Source of the DNA: Symsagittifera roscoffensis
Lineage: Eukaryota; Xenacoelomorpha; Acoela; Convolutidae
Length of the DNA: 64,000 nucleotides
Reading direction: 5' to 3'
Assembly: GCF_963678635.1 (NCBI RefSeq)
Contig: NC_087068.1
Coordinates: 17,239,872 to 17,303,871, forward strand
In this document: piece by piece, positions 1 through 11,313 of the stretch
Position numbering within the stretch: the stretch's first letter is position 1
How the letters are laid out: each line of letters begins with the position of its first letter
Position numbers and translations under genes: made by a program
Notes under the pieces: model-generated
The model's database searches: none
Seen by the model: the letters and a program-made list of their open reading frames with translations, nothing else
What the model was told of the DNA's origin: nothing

Positions 1-1971
1 TTCCTGATTGCAGAAGAAACATCTTGCACCTATCTTGATGATTAAGCCACTATAGTACTCGTGTTCTTCCATCTGGCTCATGTCCTCCTCATCTGGTGCG
101 TACCCCAGACTCTTCATGCCCTGCTTGTATGTTGTGCAATCCGCCACGTGATGATCAGCTGACCCGAAGTTTGCGCGTGATCTACGTTTGTCCATGTCAT
201 CTCTGAGCTTGTACTATGACGACCTTTGTGGTTGATTCCCCCCTTGCGTATTCCTGTTATCTGAATACGAGTACTTTTTGGGTTTCATTAGCATGTACTC
301 TCTTGACTTCTGTCTCATCTCTTCTGGAGTCGGTGCACTGTCTTTCGACAATGTATAGTATGTTGCTAACATTGTTCTCAAGTCATCACTCTTTACCCCA
401 TCAATGAGATTTGAGGCGATGCCAAAGTTCCTTCTATTGGTGGACGCTTCCGGGTCACTCCTTCGTCTCAAACTCTCAAGATCATCTAGGAACCTGTCTA
501 TCGATTCATCGTCTCTTTGCCTTCTCTTTTCAAATCGCATCATCGCTTGATGACCCTTTATGCCTGACCCGAATCAATTTAACATTATCTCGAAGATTTT
601 ATCCGCAGTGTCGCGTTCCTCTTCTTTTTTCGCCACCACGCATTTCAATGCCGTGCCTTCCAAGTTGCTGAGTATCGCTGTGCATACTTGCCTCTCATCG
701 TTCAAGTTGTCTTGTTCCAAGTGCAACCTCATGACTTCTACCCAAGTGTCAATTCATCCATCTGAATCATTCTTGAATTCTTTCGGTTTTTTGAAAGTTT
801 TCCTGGATTTGTTGATCCCTCTGTCACTCGAGTCGGTGTTCCTTGTGGCGAAGGCTTCTAGTGTCCTGTTCATCATTTCCCAGGTGCTTGCCCATGTCAT
901 GACATCCGGTCCCACGTTGTTGTGAGTCGTTGAGTCCCCTGGACCACCCGTTGTGTTTGCTGTTCCACTTTTCATAATCGCTTTGCCCCCCCCCCCCGGT
1001 GCTGTACTCGCGGAATCCCGGGGTAATGGTAACGGTGTTGACTGCTGTTTTCTCCGTTGTGGTTCCACGAAGTCAACTCTGTTGCCTTGCGTTCGCTCCG
1101 CTGCTGGGCTGTCCTGTGACGTTGAGTTCCTCAAGATGGCGTCTAATTTTGCTTGTATTGCACATGAACTTTCAGCCTGGTCTCTACTCATCCTATCCCT
1201 TCTCGTTTCCAAACTCCCCAACTGACTATTCACTGCGTCATACCGTTGCTTCATTTCTTGCATGTCTTTTTTGATGTTCTTGTCTCGCTCTCCATCAGTG
1301 GTATCTACCTTGTCCGACATCTGCTGAAGCCTTTCCTCTGTCGCTTTCGCTAGATTGAAATAACTGTCCAGGTACTCATGTTTGTTGTTTCTTATTTCTT
1401 TCCTTATCACATCTCTATCCTCCTCGCTGTGCTTCAGTTTCTTGTCGATCTGATCTAGCTTTGCCATCAAATCGCCTAGCTCAAGAGTAGTTGTTTCATG
1501 GTCAGCTGCTGCCCTGTTGTTGGCTGCTGTTTCTGGTCTAATCTGGTCGGTGTCTATCGTTTTCGTGGAAACTGTTCCGAATGTTTTGCCTTTCTCGGCT
1601 TTCGGTTCTTCCGCTGCTGCGTCTCTCGACTTCATCCCGACCATTATCGCCAATCTTTCAGTAAAAGACGTTCTTTTTGCTTGAGACTCGTCCTTCACCG
1701 TTTCTGGCGTGTTGCCTGTTGTGTCTTCCACATTGTCTATCGGTGAGAACTCCATGGACTTTGGATTTGGTTTTTCTGCATTCGGCATCGGTGTTGACTC
1801 CGTCGTCTTCTTTTCCACCTCATCCACACTTTGGTCTGGTGTTTCTAGGTCAATCTCGATGGCGGGTTCCGCTTGTTTCCCTTCTGTGCCCTCTTTTGTT
1901 CTGTTCTCTGTATTACTCCTTGTGTTGACCATGCTAACTGAAAAGTTCTTCTTTGTTATCTTTGGGCCCAT
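1..1971 (-). CDS. gag: Gag region of a second, tandem family 1 copy (runs off the window)
   Basis: Same basic N-terminus, coiled-coil stretch and capsid-like core as 22,048-24,423. The long frame 754-1,971 (405 codons) covers the N-terminal half. The core continues in 214-543, and a zinc-knuckle-like stretch lies near the left edge. It lies directly downstream of the LTR at 2,200-6,151. The pol part of this copy would lie left of the window. Its presence on the far side of that LTR is what shows the tandem arrangement. The copy looks broken. Confidence 0.75.
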
Positions 1972-2364
1972 TGATGTCGTTTTACGTAGCGACTAGTTAT
2001 ACTCTGTCCTTGATTCAGTAGATCTTTTTTCAGCCACCGGTACCCTGCTCCGCCTCATTGTTTTTATTTACAATTGTTCCTATTTACAATATTACTATAT
2101 ACAAAATTCTTTTTTGACAAAATTAATAAAAAAAATTAACAATTTAATAAAAACAACGTTTCCTAAGCTTTTTTGAAAATTCTATATGTTCTTGATCCCC
2201 ACAGTACCGGATATTTAGGACTAGTCAGAAAATTTGATTTTGCGATTGGTTACTTCAACCTGTCTTAGTACTCTTTGGTACCGTCACCCCCTTCTTTATA
2301 CTGTTCCAAGACTTCCTCTCTACTGTCCCAAGACTATTCAGTGCTGTCCCAGTACTTCTTGTTA

Positions 2365-3115
2365 GTGTCCCAAGACCACTGTCCCAAGACTAGTGTCCCA
2401 AGACCACTGTCCCAAGACTACTGTCCCAAGACCCTTGCCCTAAGACTAATGTCCCAAGACTAGTGTCCCAAGACCACTGGCCCAAGACTACTGTCCCAAG
2501 ACCACTGTCCCAAGACTACTGTCCCAAGACCCTTGCCCTAAGACTAATGTCCCAAGACTAGTGTCCCAAGACCACTGTCCCAAGACTACTGTCCCAAGGC
2601 CCTTGCCCTAAGACTACTGTCCCAAGACTGTTGTCCCAAGACTGTTGTCCCAAGACAACTATCCCAAGACTACTGTCCCAAGACCAGTGTCCCAAGACCA
2701 CTGTCCCAAGACCACTGTCCCAAGACCACTGTCCCAAGACCAGTTTCCCAAGACCACTGTCCCAAGACCAGTGTCCCAAGACCACTGTCCCAAGACCACT
2801 GTCCCAAGACCACTGTCCCAAGACCAGCGTCCCAAGACCACTGTCCCAAGACCACTGTCCCAAGACCACTGTCCCAAGACCACTGTCCCAAGACCACTGT
2901 CCCAAGACTGCTGTCCCAAGACTACTGTCTCAAGACCAGTGTCCCAAGATTGTGTCGTACCAAGACTGCTCTGGTCCAAGACTGTCCCAAGACTTCACCG
3001 TCCCAAGACTGTCCCAAGACTGTCCCAAGACTGCACTGTCCCCAGACTGTCCCATGACTGTACTGCTCCAAGACCGTCCCCAGACTGCAATGTCCCAAGA
3101 CTTCTTCGGTACTGT
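2365..3115. repeat. 14-bp tandem array in the family 1 LTR (copy 1)
   Basis: A minisatellite built on GTCCCAAGACCACT. Between about 2,690 and 2,935 the 14-bp unit is almost perfect (roughly 17 copies by eye); on both sides the spacing becomes irregular. Several open frames on both strands are mere translations of it. The matching array in the other LTR has a 15-bp unit, so each expanded independently. Confidence 0.9.
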
Positions 3116-3989
3116 CCCGAGACTTGTCACTAAGTGTCTTGATAGTAGGATCTCTTCTTCTTCGTAGTGGGGACTTTTTAGAACCACTGTACCGTGTACC
3201 ACCACTTGAGCTCTGGTAAAAGTTTTCCCAAAATCCCTATCTTAATGGCCAAAATCCAAATACTGACCCCCCTGTATTTATCTGCCTCTCGTTGTTTGAA
3301 ACCCCAACTTCTTCGCAGGTATCTTGTGATCACCTGTTCGTTCAAATACCAACAACAAATTTTCACTAAAACGTAACAATTTAAACAGGAAAAATTATAA
3401 AAACAGAGAGATGAACCCACCTAAAAATCAAAGCTGACTGATGTCAACCTTTGTCCGAAAAAAAGTCTGGTACCCGATTCGCACGCGTTTTCCTCCCCCC
3501 TGCTAGCGATCTTATGGGGTATCACAAAAACTGTCTATGTCCGTTCCCCCTACCGATCCGACCAGGGTACCTACCTTAACTCGATGTTAAATTTGTATAT
3601 CCGCTTCTTATAACCAACGCGTGTAAGTATCTAATGTAACTAAATCGACGATGCCGAACAATTAGTTACTCTAATGTGTCCCCCCTTTTTACACTTTACA
3701 ACCACCAACCTTTAACCTAACCAGCCCCCTTCTAACCTCCCCCTCTTTAGCCCCGCTTTTAAGCCGAAAAATACCTTAAGCGCCGGGTGCTAAACCTCTC
3801 GAGAGAAAACCGTAGACCTGTTTCCAGGCCTGCTTGTGTAAAAACTTCCTCAAAACAATGGGGCTCCGCTTATCCAATTTTACACTTATTTCCTATAATG
3901 TAATATGGATTTCAACGATACCCGTTTGTTCAAATTGAGAACACCCCTGTGCGTCCTCTTCTTGTTGTAGCGATCCCGTGCTGGTTGTC

Positions 3990-4215
3990 CCCTTGACGTG
4001 CACTGCACTTGACACCAGCACCACCTTCCCACTTGGGTGGTCACCTCTTCCAGTCAAGTTTTCTAGTGGTCGGTTCTGTCCTTGTGAACCACTTTCCCAC
4101 TCGGCTGGTCACCTCTTCCAGTCAAGTCTTCTAGTGGTCCGGTTCTGTCCTTGTGAACCACTTTCCCACTCGGCTGGTCACCTCTTCCAGTCAAGTCTCC
4201 TAGAGGTCCGGCTAG
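3990..4215. repeat. About 69-bp repeat block in LTR copy 1
   Basis: Three units containing GGTCACCTCTTCCAGTCAAG and GTGAACCACTTTCCCACT. The same block, with small changes, lies in the other LTR at 25,920-26,120, so it predates the split of the copies. Confidence 0.85.
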
Positions 4216-4951
4216 GTTGCAAGCTATCTGAAAACCCTTAACAACGCCCCCCCCCCCCCCCCACTTGGGCACCTTATTGAAGTCACTGGTTTAGATTGCT
4301 AGGTTGATCGAAACGATCGGTCTTATAAAACAGTATGGGTATACTATTTAACTAATATAAAGGTTTGATCCAACTAATCTGGTATCAAAGTCCTTGTCAT
4401 TTTTGTTTTATGGTTTTTGTTCCTTTTTCTATACTTTTTTCTTGTTTTTGTTTCGCTTTTTGTCTTTTTGCTCGTGTTTTTGTCCCCCTAGTTACCCCCT
4501 TACTCGGTTAGCTAAGCCTCGTTCGGAGAGCGTACCTGGAAGTTTTGTCAAGTTTTCTTAAAAAACTATCACGGTGCAACCGGAAGGCTTACACGTTCTC
4601 GCTGAACCGTACCACCGGTACTCTAGAATGGGCATGCAGCCCGGAGCTGTGTCAAGTGGATTCGACTCCGTAGTCATGATGTCGTAAAAACACCCAGGAG
4701 CGCCATAAAAACACTATGTAACAGTCGCCTACTCCGGTCACATATGAGGCTTAAGAAAAATAGGCCCTATAACCATTGGCTCAAGAGTCAGGGACACTAT
4801 CTCTTGTGTTTTTCTACCTCAAAACGGTCGGAGCCAATTCGGTTCGCTTGCGACATGAGACTAGAACCCGTTACAGCTTAAAGGCCACTACCAAAATATC
4901 CCCCCACTCTAGAAAAATAAGAACGTCCCCATACTTAGGTCTCGAGATAGG

Positions 4952-5752
4952 TCCCAGGATCTTCCTCAACAGTCTGTGTGAATGATGCGATATCCTAGCC
5001 AGCCGTACGCACTTGGGTACCGAGAAGGCCTTATCCACTAGTATCCTTTGGCTGGATACTTCCACCATTGCCATGTGCAATGCACATTCGTTGGCCATTA
5101 CTGATCCCACCAAGGACTTTGCATTTATAGGCAGGCCATAAACTTCACTCATTGGAAATCCCATCTCCACCTCCAGACCAATTTTCCATCCTCTGATATG
5201 TTTCTGGGTGGTTTGCAACGCCCCTGGCCACGACTCCACGCTCAGCGCCGTCACCAGATGGCGTTCAGACTCCAGCATCTCCAGTGATGGCAAACTACAC
5301 ATTCTAGAGAAGAACCCCAGCGCCGTTGCTATATTCACTGTAGTGTTCGTATAGCACTCAGCCATTATCTGCACCTCGCTCTTCTCTTTTTCTGTTATGT
5401 CACCAAACCAAGTGACTAGGTCTTCTCCCTGAAAAGATTGTATTCTGACACATGATCGTCCATCACAGGTGTGCCCTCCGCCTCCGCACGTCAAGTCAAG
5501 ACATCGAGCTACCAGGTTCGAACTTCTTTACTGATCCCAGCTTAGTCGTTGCTTTGCCCAACTCTTTACTCTGTGGTAGGATCAATTTGTGTATCACGTC
5601 CAACGTTCCCAGATCCTCATCTTTTGTTGGTGTTAGCCTCACTCGTTCCGTGACTTCTTCAATCAAGCTCGCATGGGGATGTGGACACCAGGAAGATCTC
5701 AGCAATTTCCAAACCGTTCCCAAACTCGTAGTCATCATGCCATTTCCATTTC
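4952..5752 (-). repeat. 801-bp copy of family 1 coding interior placed inside its LTR
   Basis: Matches 7,320-8,120 nearly base for base with a constant offset of 2,368 bp. It spans the junction of the 540- and 521-codon frames. On both sides the sequence returns to LTR that aligns with 24,570-27,500, so the block replaces a piece of LTR. Very high identity shows that it is younger than the divergence between the LTRs. Template switching during reverse transcription or gene conversion could produce it. Confidence 0.88.
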
Positions 5753-6296
5753 GAACAAATAATCGAACAAGTTTTATCTCAAGAATGGAGTTTTGGTTCT
5801 GGACCATTCTGGACCGGTTGTCCACCTTTCCGCCGAAGGCTCACTCTGGTTCAGCTAGATTCCGATCTTCTTCTGTAATCACTGTCTCCTATATTAAGGT
5901 AGGACAGCTCTACTCTCGTGGTTTTTATTATTGTCTCGGAAATTGCGAATAGCAATTTCCCGCTGTTTTTCTGTCACTTTCCCGCTATTGTCAATTCGGT
6001 CGTTCTCTTTTTTTATTTTATGTTTTCAGTTGTCGCGAGAAAACCGAGCATGACAGGCTCCATTCGAATTTTTGAAGAATAAAACTTCATTCCAAAACCA
6101 CGTATTTCGTGTTCCTCAAGGTCAAACTTCCAGATATGACCGACTGGCACAGAATTATATAATAACTATAGCATATTAGTAACAATTCTTTGTTTCGTTA
6201 AATTTTTTTTTTGTGCCCTCGGATTTTATCCGAGTTCACACTAGAGCCCCTTCCTTTCCCTCTCAAGACTCAAGAAACCCACATTGAGCTCCCTGC

Positions 6297-7862
6297 TCAC
6301 TTCGTATTCCTAGCCTTCGAAATGCTAGGACCTGATGAATTTGACACCGTGATATGCCTTAGTAGCGCTTCCTCATCATCGGAGCTGATCACAATTTCTT
6401 CCCATGCTCTCAATTGTTCGAATGATTGCATCCACTCCTTCTGCTCCTGTAACCTCGTTGCCTGATTCGGTAAACCTTTCGCTTTCAATTCCTTGTTCAA
6501 GCAAAAGGAATTGTGTAGGCTCAAGCTCACGTTCTTCGCCAAGTCTTCCTCCAGTATCGACTCTCTTGCTTTGGTATTATCTCTAGACACCCTACCGACT
6601 CTCTTCCAACCTGTTGTAATCGCATTTCGATGGGTCAGCAGAGGTCTCTTGAAGGCTTCCGGACCTATCTCCGCCAGGAACTGTCGATATTCCTTTTGGT
6701 ATTTCTTCGTGTGATCCTTCGTCGCTATGTACAACCAACATGTCAACGTCGCTCGAAACCGCGGAAAGAACCTTATGCGGCTCCATATGTGCCTGACTTC
6801 CATTGGTATGGCAAATACCTTGCATACTATCTCAAACAACTCAAGTCTCCTGCTGTAATCTGTAGCGTATATCGATTCCGCCGTTGGTGTCTTCGACTCC
6901 CTATACTTCGTTACATTTTCTTCGATCCATCGTAACGCCAATATTGTACTTACTACCAAGATGGTCACCTTCTGCTGATGATCGGGTAACCCGATTGACC
7001 TAATTTCTTCTACATCCCACACTAAACAAAGGTTTGAATGCTCCGGGTACCACACTGTCTGTGCCAAGCAATGGCATGGGCTTTCCCCATGTGTAATCCC
7101 TATGCTTCGGAGATTGCGTTCTCCCGAGGCTTCCAGCAGAGGCTCCAGTTCCATCATTTTCTCGTGCGTCACATCATTTTCCTCCGGCGCTGGGACATTA
7201 TTCATCGGCTTCCCGATGGCATTCTGGATCTCAAACTCACTCATGTTTTCTTCTCCTAAGCTCAAGAGTTTTTCTCCCCAGATCTCACTCAAGTCATCTC
7301 TTTGTCCCATTGGCACCAATCCCAGGATCTTCCTCAACAGTCTGTGTGAATGATGCGACATCCTAGCCAGCCGTACGCACTTGGGTACCGAGAAGGCCTT
7401 ATCCACTAGTATCCTTTGGCTGGATACTTCCACCATTGCCATGTGCAATGCACATTCGTTGGCCATTACTGATCCCACCAAGGACTTTGCATTTACAGGC
7501 AGGCCATAAACTTCACTCATTGGAAATCCCATCTCCGCCTCCAGACCAATTTTCCATCCTCTGATATGTTTCTGGGTGGTTTGCAACGCCCCTGGCCACG
7601 ACTCCACGCTCAGCGCCGTCACCAGATGGCGTTCAGACTCCAGCATCTCCAGTGATGGCAAACTACACATTCTAGAGAAGAACCCCAGCGCTGTTGCTAT
7701 ATTCACTGTAGTGTTCGTATAGCACTCAGCCATTATCTGCACCTCGCTCTTCTCTTTTTCTGTTATGTCACCAAACCAAGTGACTAGGTCTTCTCCCTGA
7801 AAAGATTGTTTTCTGACACATGATCGTCCATCACAGGTGTGCCCTCCGCCTCCGCACGTCAA
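6297..7862 (-). CDS. Unassigned family 1 protein (521 codons), last frame before the LTR
   Basis: It opens with a Cys/His/Gly stretch (CGGGGHTCDGRSC), possibly metal-binding, then a helical body, and ends in an acidic Ser/Asp tail (VISSDDEEALLR). It lies end to end with the 540-codon frame upstream (2 bp apart) and ends about 150 bp before the LTR edge. A copy of its first two-thirds of a kilobase is present inside the LTR at 4,952-5,752. No env-like signal peptide or transmembrane anchor was seen. Confidence 0.55.
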   Translation of the reverse strand: MTCGGGGHTCDGRSCVRKQSFQGEDLVTWFGDITEKEKSEVQIMAECYTNTTVNIATALGFFSRMCSLPSLEMLESERHLVTALSVESWPGALQTTQKHIRGWKIGLEAEMGFPMSEVYGLPVNAKSLVGSVMANECALHMAMVEVSSQRILVDKAFSVPKCVRLARMSHHSHRLLRKILGLVPMGQRDDLSEIWGEKLLSLGEENMSEFEIQNAIGKPMNNVPAPEENDVTHEKMMELEPLLEASGERNLRSIGITHGESPCHCLAQTVWYPEHSNLCLVWDVEEIRSIGLPDHQQKVTILVVSTILALRWIEENVTKYRESKTPTAESIYATDYSRRLELFEIVCKVFAIPMEVRHIWSRIRFFPRFRATLTCWLYIATKDHTKKYQKEYRQFLAEIGPEAFKRPLLTHRNAITTGWKRVGRVSRDNTKARESILEEDLAKNVSLSLHNSFCLNKELKAKGLPNQATRLQEQKEWMQSFEQLRAWEEIVISSDDEEALLRHITVSNSSGPSISKARNTK

Positions 7863-7863
7863 G

Positions 7864-9486
7864 TCAAGACATCGAGCTACCAGGTTCGAACTTCTTTACT
7901 GATCCCAGCTTAGTCGTTGCTTTGCCCGACTCTTTACTCTGTGGTAGGATCAATTTGTGTATCACGTCCAACGTTCCCAGATCCTCATCTTTTGTTGGTG
8001 TTAGCCTCACTCGTTCCGTGACTTCTTCAATCAAGCTCGCATGGGGATGTGGACACCAGGAAGATCTCAGCAATTTCCAAACCGTTCCCAAATTCGTAGT
8101 CATCATGCCATTTCCATTTCCCATCCTCAATTCTACTCTTTTGCTCGAGCGTGGCACGCTTATCACCCTTGGTGTCGCCTCAAGTAGCAAGCCTACGCTC
8201 GGCTTCTCCCTTTCCATTGAATCGATTACGATTATCTTCTCCGTCCAAAATTTCAAGAGCTCCGCCACCTCGTGATTCCTGTAAGCGCTCGCGGCTTCTG
8301 AATTCAAGAAAGGATTGTACGCTATTCCCATCACTCCAGACACGTATTGATACTCTCCCTTTTTATTGGGTCTTGCGTAACCCTCAGCCAAGGCTAAGTT
8401 GCGATGCACATCATGCCCTTCTTCAAATTTCTTGTTGTGGAATCTTCGTACCTCATCAAGTTTTCTATGATTCTCTAAGGATTGCCTCGAGTCATCCTCC
8501 TTCTCGATCCCTGTACTCTGGTACACGTTCAGTATGACAGTGGAGACTCTTCTCTCCATGGTCTTGCTCCCCATGGCCTTCTGATGACATGCTTGGACGG
8601 TGCTATTAGTCATTACGGACATTATCCACCTCAAGAAACAAGTGGCATCTTTTCTTCTCGCCAGACTCAGACCGGAGTTGTCTCTCGCGACATGTTGTAC
8701 CAGCATCTGATAGACTTCTAGGTTTTTATTGCCCAATTTCAATTTGTCACACGAAGTCAAGACCTCCAATTCTATTCCCACTAGGCTCCACGCAAACATC
8801 AGTTGTCCCGCGGTTCTGACGAAGGGATTCGCCATCAGAGGCAATTCTGATGAAGGTGTTCTCATCGCCTCCTCAAAATAATCCCGCAACAGGCTCTGCC
8901 AAGTTCGCTTTAGCTGACTTCCCAGTTCCAAATTGTTCACTTCGGCTTTCTGTTGAGTAGCCCAATTGCGACGCTTGCGGGACACCCCTTGATCAAGCTT
9001 CTTTAGACAGTCCTCCAATTCCTTCATCGTCTCTAGGGCCACCCACCAAGGTCGAGCCGTATTCCTTGTCGCATTCTTCTCAAGAGGGTCGTTGGACACT
9101 TGTTTTCCAAAAGCTTGATGTTTGCTCGAGATCCATTCTCTGCCCACATCAACTTCCCAGGTTTGTCCATTTGTCGAACCCTTTTTCGAGCCTGTCTTCT
9201 GAGGTTTGAAGTCTTCTTCTGTTACCAGACTTGTCGAGACCTCTATCTCTTTCACTATTTCGGCAAGCCTCCTTGGTTCGGAGCTACTCTTGTAGGCTGC
9301 CGTCTTCCACCGCGCTAGGATCATGGGGGCAGTCTCCCTCAAGTTCTTCTCCGAGACAGCATCCACCGACGGGCTGCTCAACTCGTCCATCTCCCGCTTC
9401 CTCTTTCGAGACTTCATACCTTTGCTTGGGGGTGTCGTCACTATCATCACAGATTCGATCTCTCCGTCCCGGTCCGACCCTTCCAA
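7864..9486 (-). CDS. Unassigned family 1 protein (540 codons)
   Basis: A disordered N-terminus with a basic patch (KSRKRKRE near residue 25, a plausible nuclear-localisation signal) is followed by a mostly helical body of about 400 residues. Segments such as LMFAWSLVGIELEVLTSCDKLK and ATCFLRWIMSVMTNSTV are well formed, and the reading frame is open throughout. Nothing matches a family I can name. Its 3' end lies within the block copied into the LTR at 4,952-5,752. Confidence 0.55.
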   Translation of the reverse strand: MEGSDRDGEIESVMIVTTPPSKGMKSRKRKREMDELSSPSVDAVSEKNLRETAPMILARWKTAAYKSSSEPRRLAEIVKEIEVSTSLVTEEDFKPQKTGSKKGSTNGQTWEVDVGREWISSKHQAFGKQVSNDPLEKNATRNTARPWWVALETMKELEDCLKKLDQGVSRKRRNWATQQKAEVNNLELGSQLKRTWQSLLRDYFEEAMRTPSSELPLMANPFVRTAGQLMFAWSLVGIELEVLTSCDKLKLGNKNLEVYQMLVQHVARDNSGLSLARRKDATCFLRWIMSVMTNSTVQACHQKAMGSKTMERRVSTVILNVYQSTGIEKEDDSRQSLENHRKLDEVRRFHNKKFEEGHDVHRNLALAEGYARPNKKGEYQYVSGVMGIAYNPFLNSEAASAYRNHEVAELLKFWTEKIIVIDSMEREKPSVGLLLEATPRVISVPRSSKRVELRMGNGNGMMTTNLGTVWKLLRSSWCPHPHASLIEEVTERVRLTPTKDEDLGTLDVIHKLILPQSKESGKATTKLGSVKKFEPGSSMS

Positions 9487-9504
9487 CTCTTGCCTCCCCC
9501 CTGC

Positions 9505-10358
9505 TCAAGCCTTAAGGATATTATTACTCTTAATCATATTACTATTCTTAACCTTATCCTCCCCTTCAAGTTTAATTATTTTATCATCAGTCTTTTTCTT
9601 CAGAGTAGAGCCGTCTTTACATTCGTCATTTTTGGTCTTCTGTCGCGTCTCCCTCAACTTGACCATCTTGCTCAGCAACTCCTTTCTTGCTTTTTCATCC
9701 AGTCCGGTGGCCATCAACACCGGTTCCCCAAACTTGATCACCGTGTTCCACAGTTGTTCCTTGAAGTTATCTAGCGTGGTCTCGCTCTTCGTCTCATGGT
9801 TAAATTCACTCAAAAAATTCCGCCAAGCTTTCTCATCCAGAGTCCCCAGAAACATATCCTTGTTCCCCTCAAACGTATTTTTTGCCTCTCTTCAGCACTC
9901 AAGAGTATCATCCCCATGTTGGAAGTCTCACTTGTAAATGGTAGTTCCAGGTTCTTACGAGGGGATGAGGTCAGAGGTGGCGTGGCAGTGTCCACCCAAT
10001 CGTCTCCGCTCAGGTCCTGCAGTAGCTCCTGTGCGGTGAAATCTACCTCAGCTGGTTTCGGTTCAGGTGTATTCCCTACTTCCATTCCCTCTCCGGTTTC
10101 ACTGAGAGTTTCGTCCATGCTCTCTTCTCCCGACTCGGCTTGCCTCCTCCCAAGTATCTTCCTAAATCGGTCTTCTACGGGGCCACTTCTCTTGTCCCCA
10201 GGTGTGCCCACTGACAGGGGCGAGGGCGTCGCGGGATCTTGCTTCTTATATTCCGTCAGAGCCACATATAACGAGCCTGCCGCCTCCAGCTCTCTCCCTT
10301 CTTGCCTCATTTCCCCTTTGTTCCAATCCGTAAGGCGCCCGATACTTCCTTGTGGCAA
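9505..10358 (-). CDS. Acidic low-complexity frames of family 1
   Basis: Two overlapping frames (9,810-10,358 and 9,505-9,855). The first is Glu/Gly/Pro-rich with segments such as SGEESMDETLSETGEG and looks disordered. The second is Lys/Glu-rich with helical character. It probably links the two unassigned globular proteins on either side. No function can be given. Confidence 0.4.
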
Positions 10359-11298
10359 ACTTCATATCGTCCTTCAGCGCGATGTGACCCTCTTCTATGA
10401 TCATCCTGCCATCATCCCATATCGGTGATTCGTTCTCCAAGCTCGCCTGATCGAGCGTTCTCAAGATCTCCCGCACCTCGAATTTTGGAGGCATTGAGCC
10501 TCTCATCTTCTTTGCTTGAGTCGTCCATGAATTTATCTCGATATCACAGGTGTGGAAACAGACCGCCGCCGCATATCCAATGAACAAGGGGTCCCAGCCA
10601 TCGGTGAACTCCACTTGCTGTCTCTCCGTAGCTCTTGCAAACAGGGATGGGACTACCAGGGAGCTATTCATCCCCAGGGTCATTCTCCTGACTGTTGGAA
10701 ACTCAGGAATGGTTGCGGGTAAGATTTCCCTCTCTAATGTCGCCTCCAGCTCCTTTTTTACTAACTCGAAGCTCTTCTTCCACACAGGGATTCTCAGGAT
10801 CTCTTGTCCGTTCGCCGTCAGGGGATTCAGGTTCCAAAACTTGGGATAGGTCTCAATGGGGCCTTCACGTTTTCCCCCCATCCTGCACTGCAGTTGCCCC
10901 CGGAAAATAAACACCACCAACTCGGGATCTTTCACCTTCCCAAAAGGCACTGTGTTACCCATCCGCGCCCTGAGCACCTCTTGTTGACACCAGTTCAGCG
11001 CTGTCCCATCCAACATGCTTATTAAGCTCACGTGAACTACTGAATGGCGGTATGCAGCCACTAGAGGGTCCGGAAAGGCGTACGTCACCGCTGGTCCGTA
11101 AATACAAGTCACGACTTTCTCTAGTCCCCTGATCACTCCCACGGGGTCAGACCTCATCGCCAGGCATAGATCGGTCAGTAGAGGGATACCACCATTCGTC
11201 TCCCTCCACTCCTCTCTCGTCTTCGGGTTCTTCTCCTCACCGGCCATGTGTCGGTTTTGCGTCAGAAGATACTCCACCAGTAATGTCTTCAGTCCCAA
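10246..11298 (-). CDS. Unassigned family 1 protein (350 codons)
   Basis: A globular-looking composition with regular hydrophobic spacing, several Trp/Tyr, and a basic C-terminus. The segments WNLNPLTANGQE and LFIGYAAAVCFHTCDIEI stand out but match no family I know. No signal peptide or clear membrane helix at the N-terminus. It might be a capsid-like or nucleic-acid-binding protein of the element; this is speculation from position. Confidence 0.5.
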   Translation of the reverse strand: MGLKTLLVEYLLTQNRHMAGEEKNPKTREEWRETNGGIPLLTDLCLAMRSDPVGVIRGLEKVVTCIYGPAVTYAFPDPLVAAYRHSVVHVSLISMLDGTALNWCQQEVLRARMGNTVPFGKVKDPELVVFIFRGQLQCRMGGKREGPIETYPKFWNLNPLTANGQEILRIPVWKKSFELVKKELEATLEREILPATIPEFPTVRRMTLGMNSSLVVPSLFARATERQQVEFTDGWDPLFIGYAAAVCFHTCDIEINSWTTQAKKMRGSMPPKFEVREILRTLDQASLENESPIWDDGRMIIEEGHIALKDDMKFATRKYRAPYGLEQRGNEARRERAGGGRLVICGSDGI

Positions 11299-11313
11299 CG
11301 CGCACTTGTACGA

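Larger units (their letters stand above)
2200..6151 (-). repeat. LTR of family 1 shared between tandem copies
   Basis: About 3.95 kb. It aligns with 24,570-27,500 over most of its length and stops at the same ACTGGCACA edge (6,151). It is 3' LTR for the element to its right and 5' LTR for the gag at 1-1,971. It is about 1 kb longer than its partner. Part of this is a larger CCCAAGAC array (2,365-3,115), and part is an 801-bp block (4,952-5,752) that copies the element's own coding interior and sits where the partner has about 285 bp of different sequence (near 26,825-27,110). Confidence 0.75.

Noticed and set aside
2275-3205. Several long open frames on both strands with repeated VPRLSQD- or WSWDSGLG-type peptides
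   Set aside because: They are translations of the 14-bp LTR array. Open frames on all strands follow from the repeat, not from coding.
4063-4272. Short frames over the 69-bp LTR repeats (also 25,789-26,180)
   Set aside because: Repeat-derived peptides without coding features.
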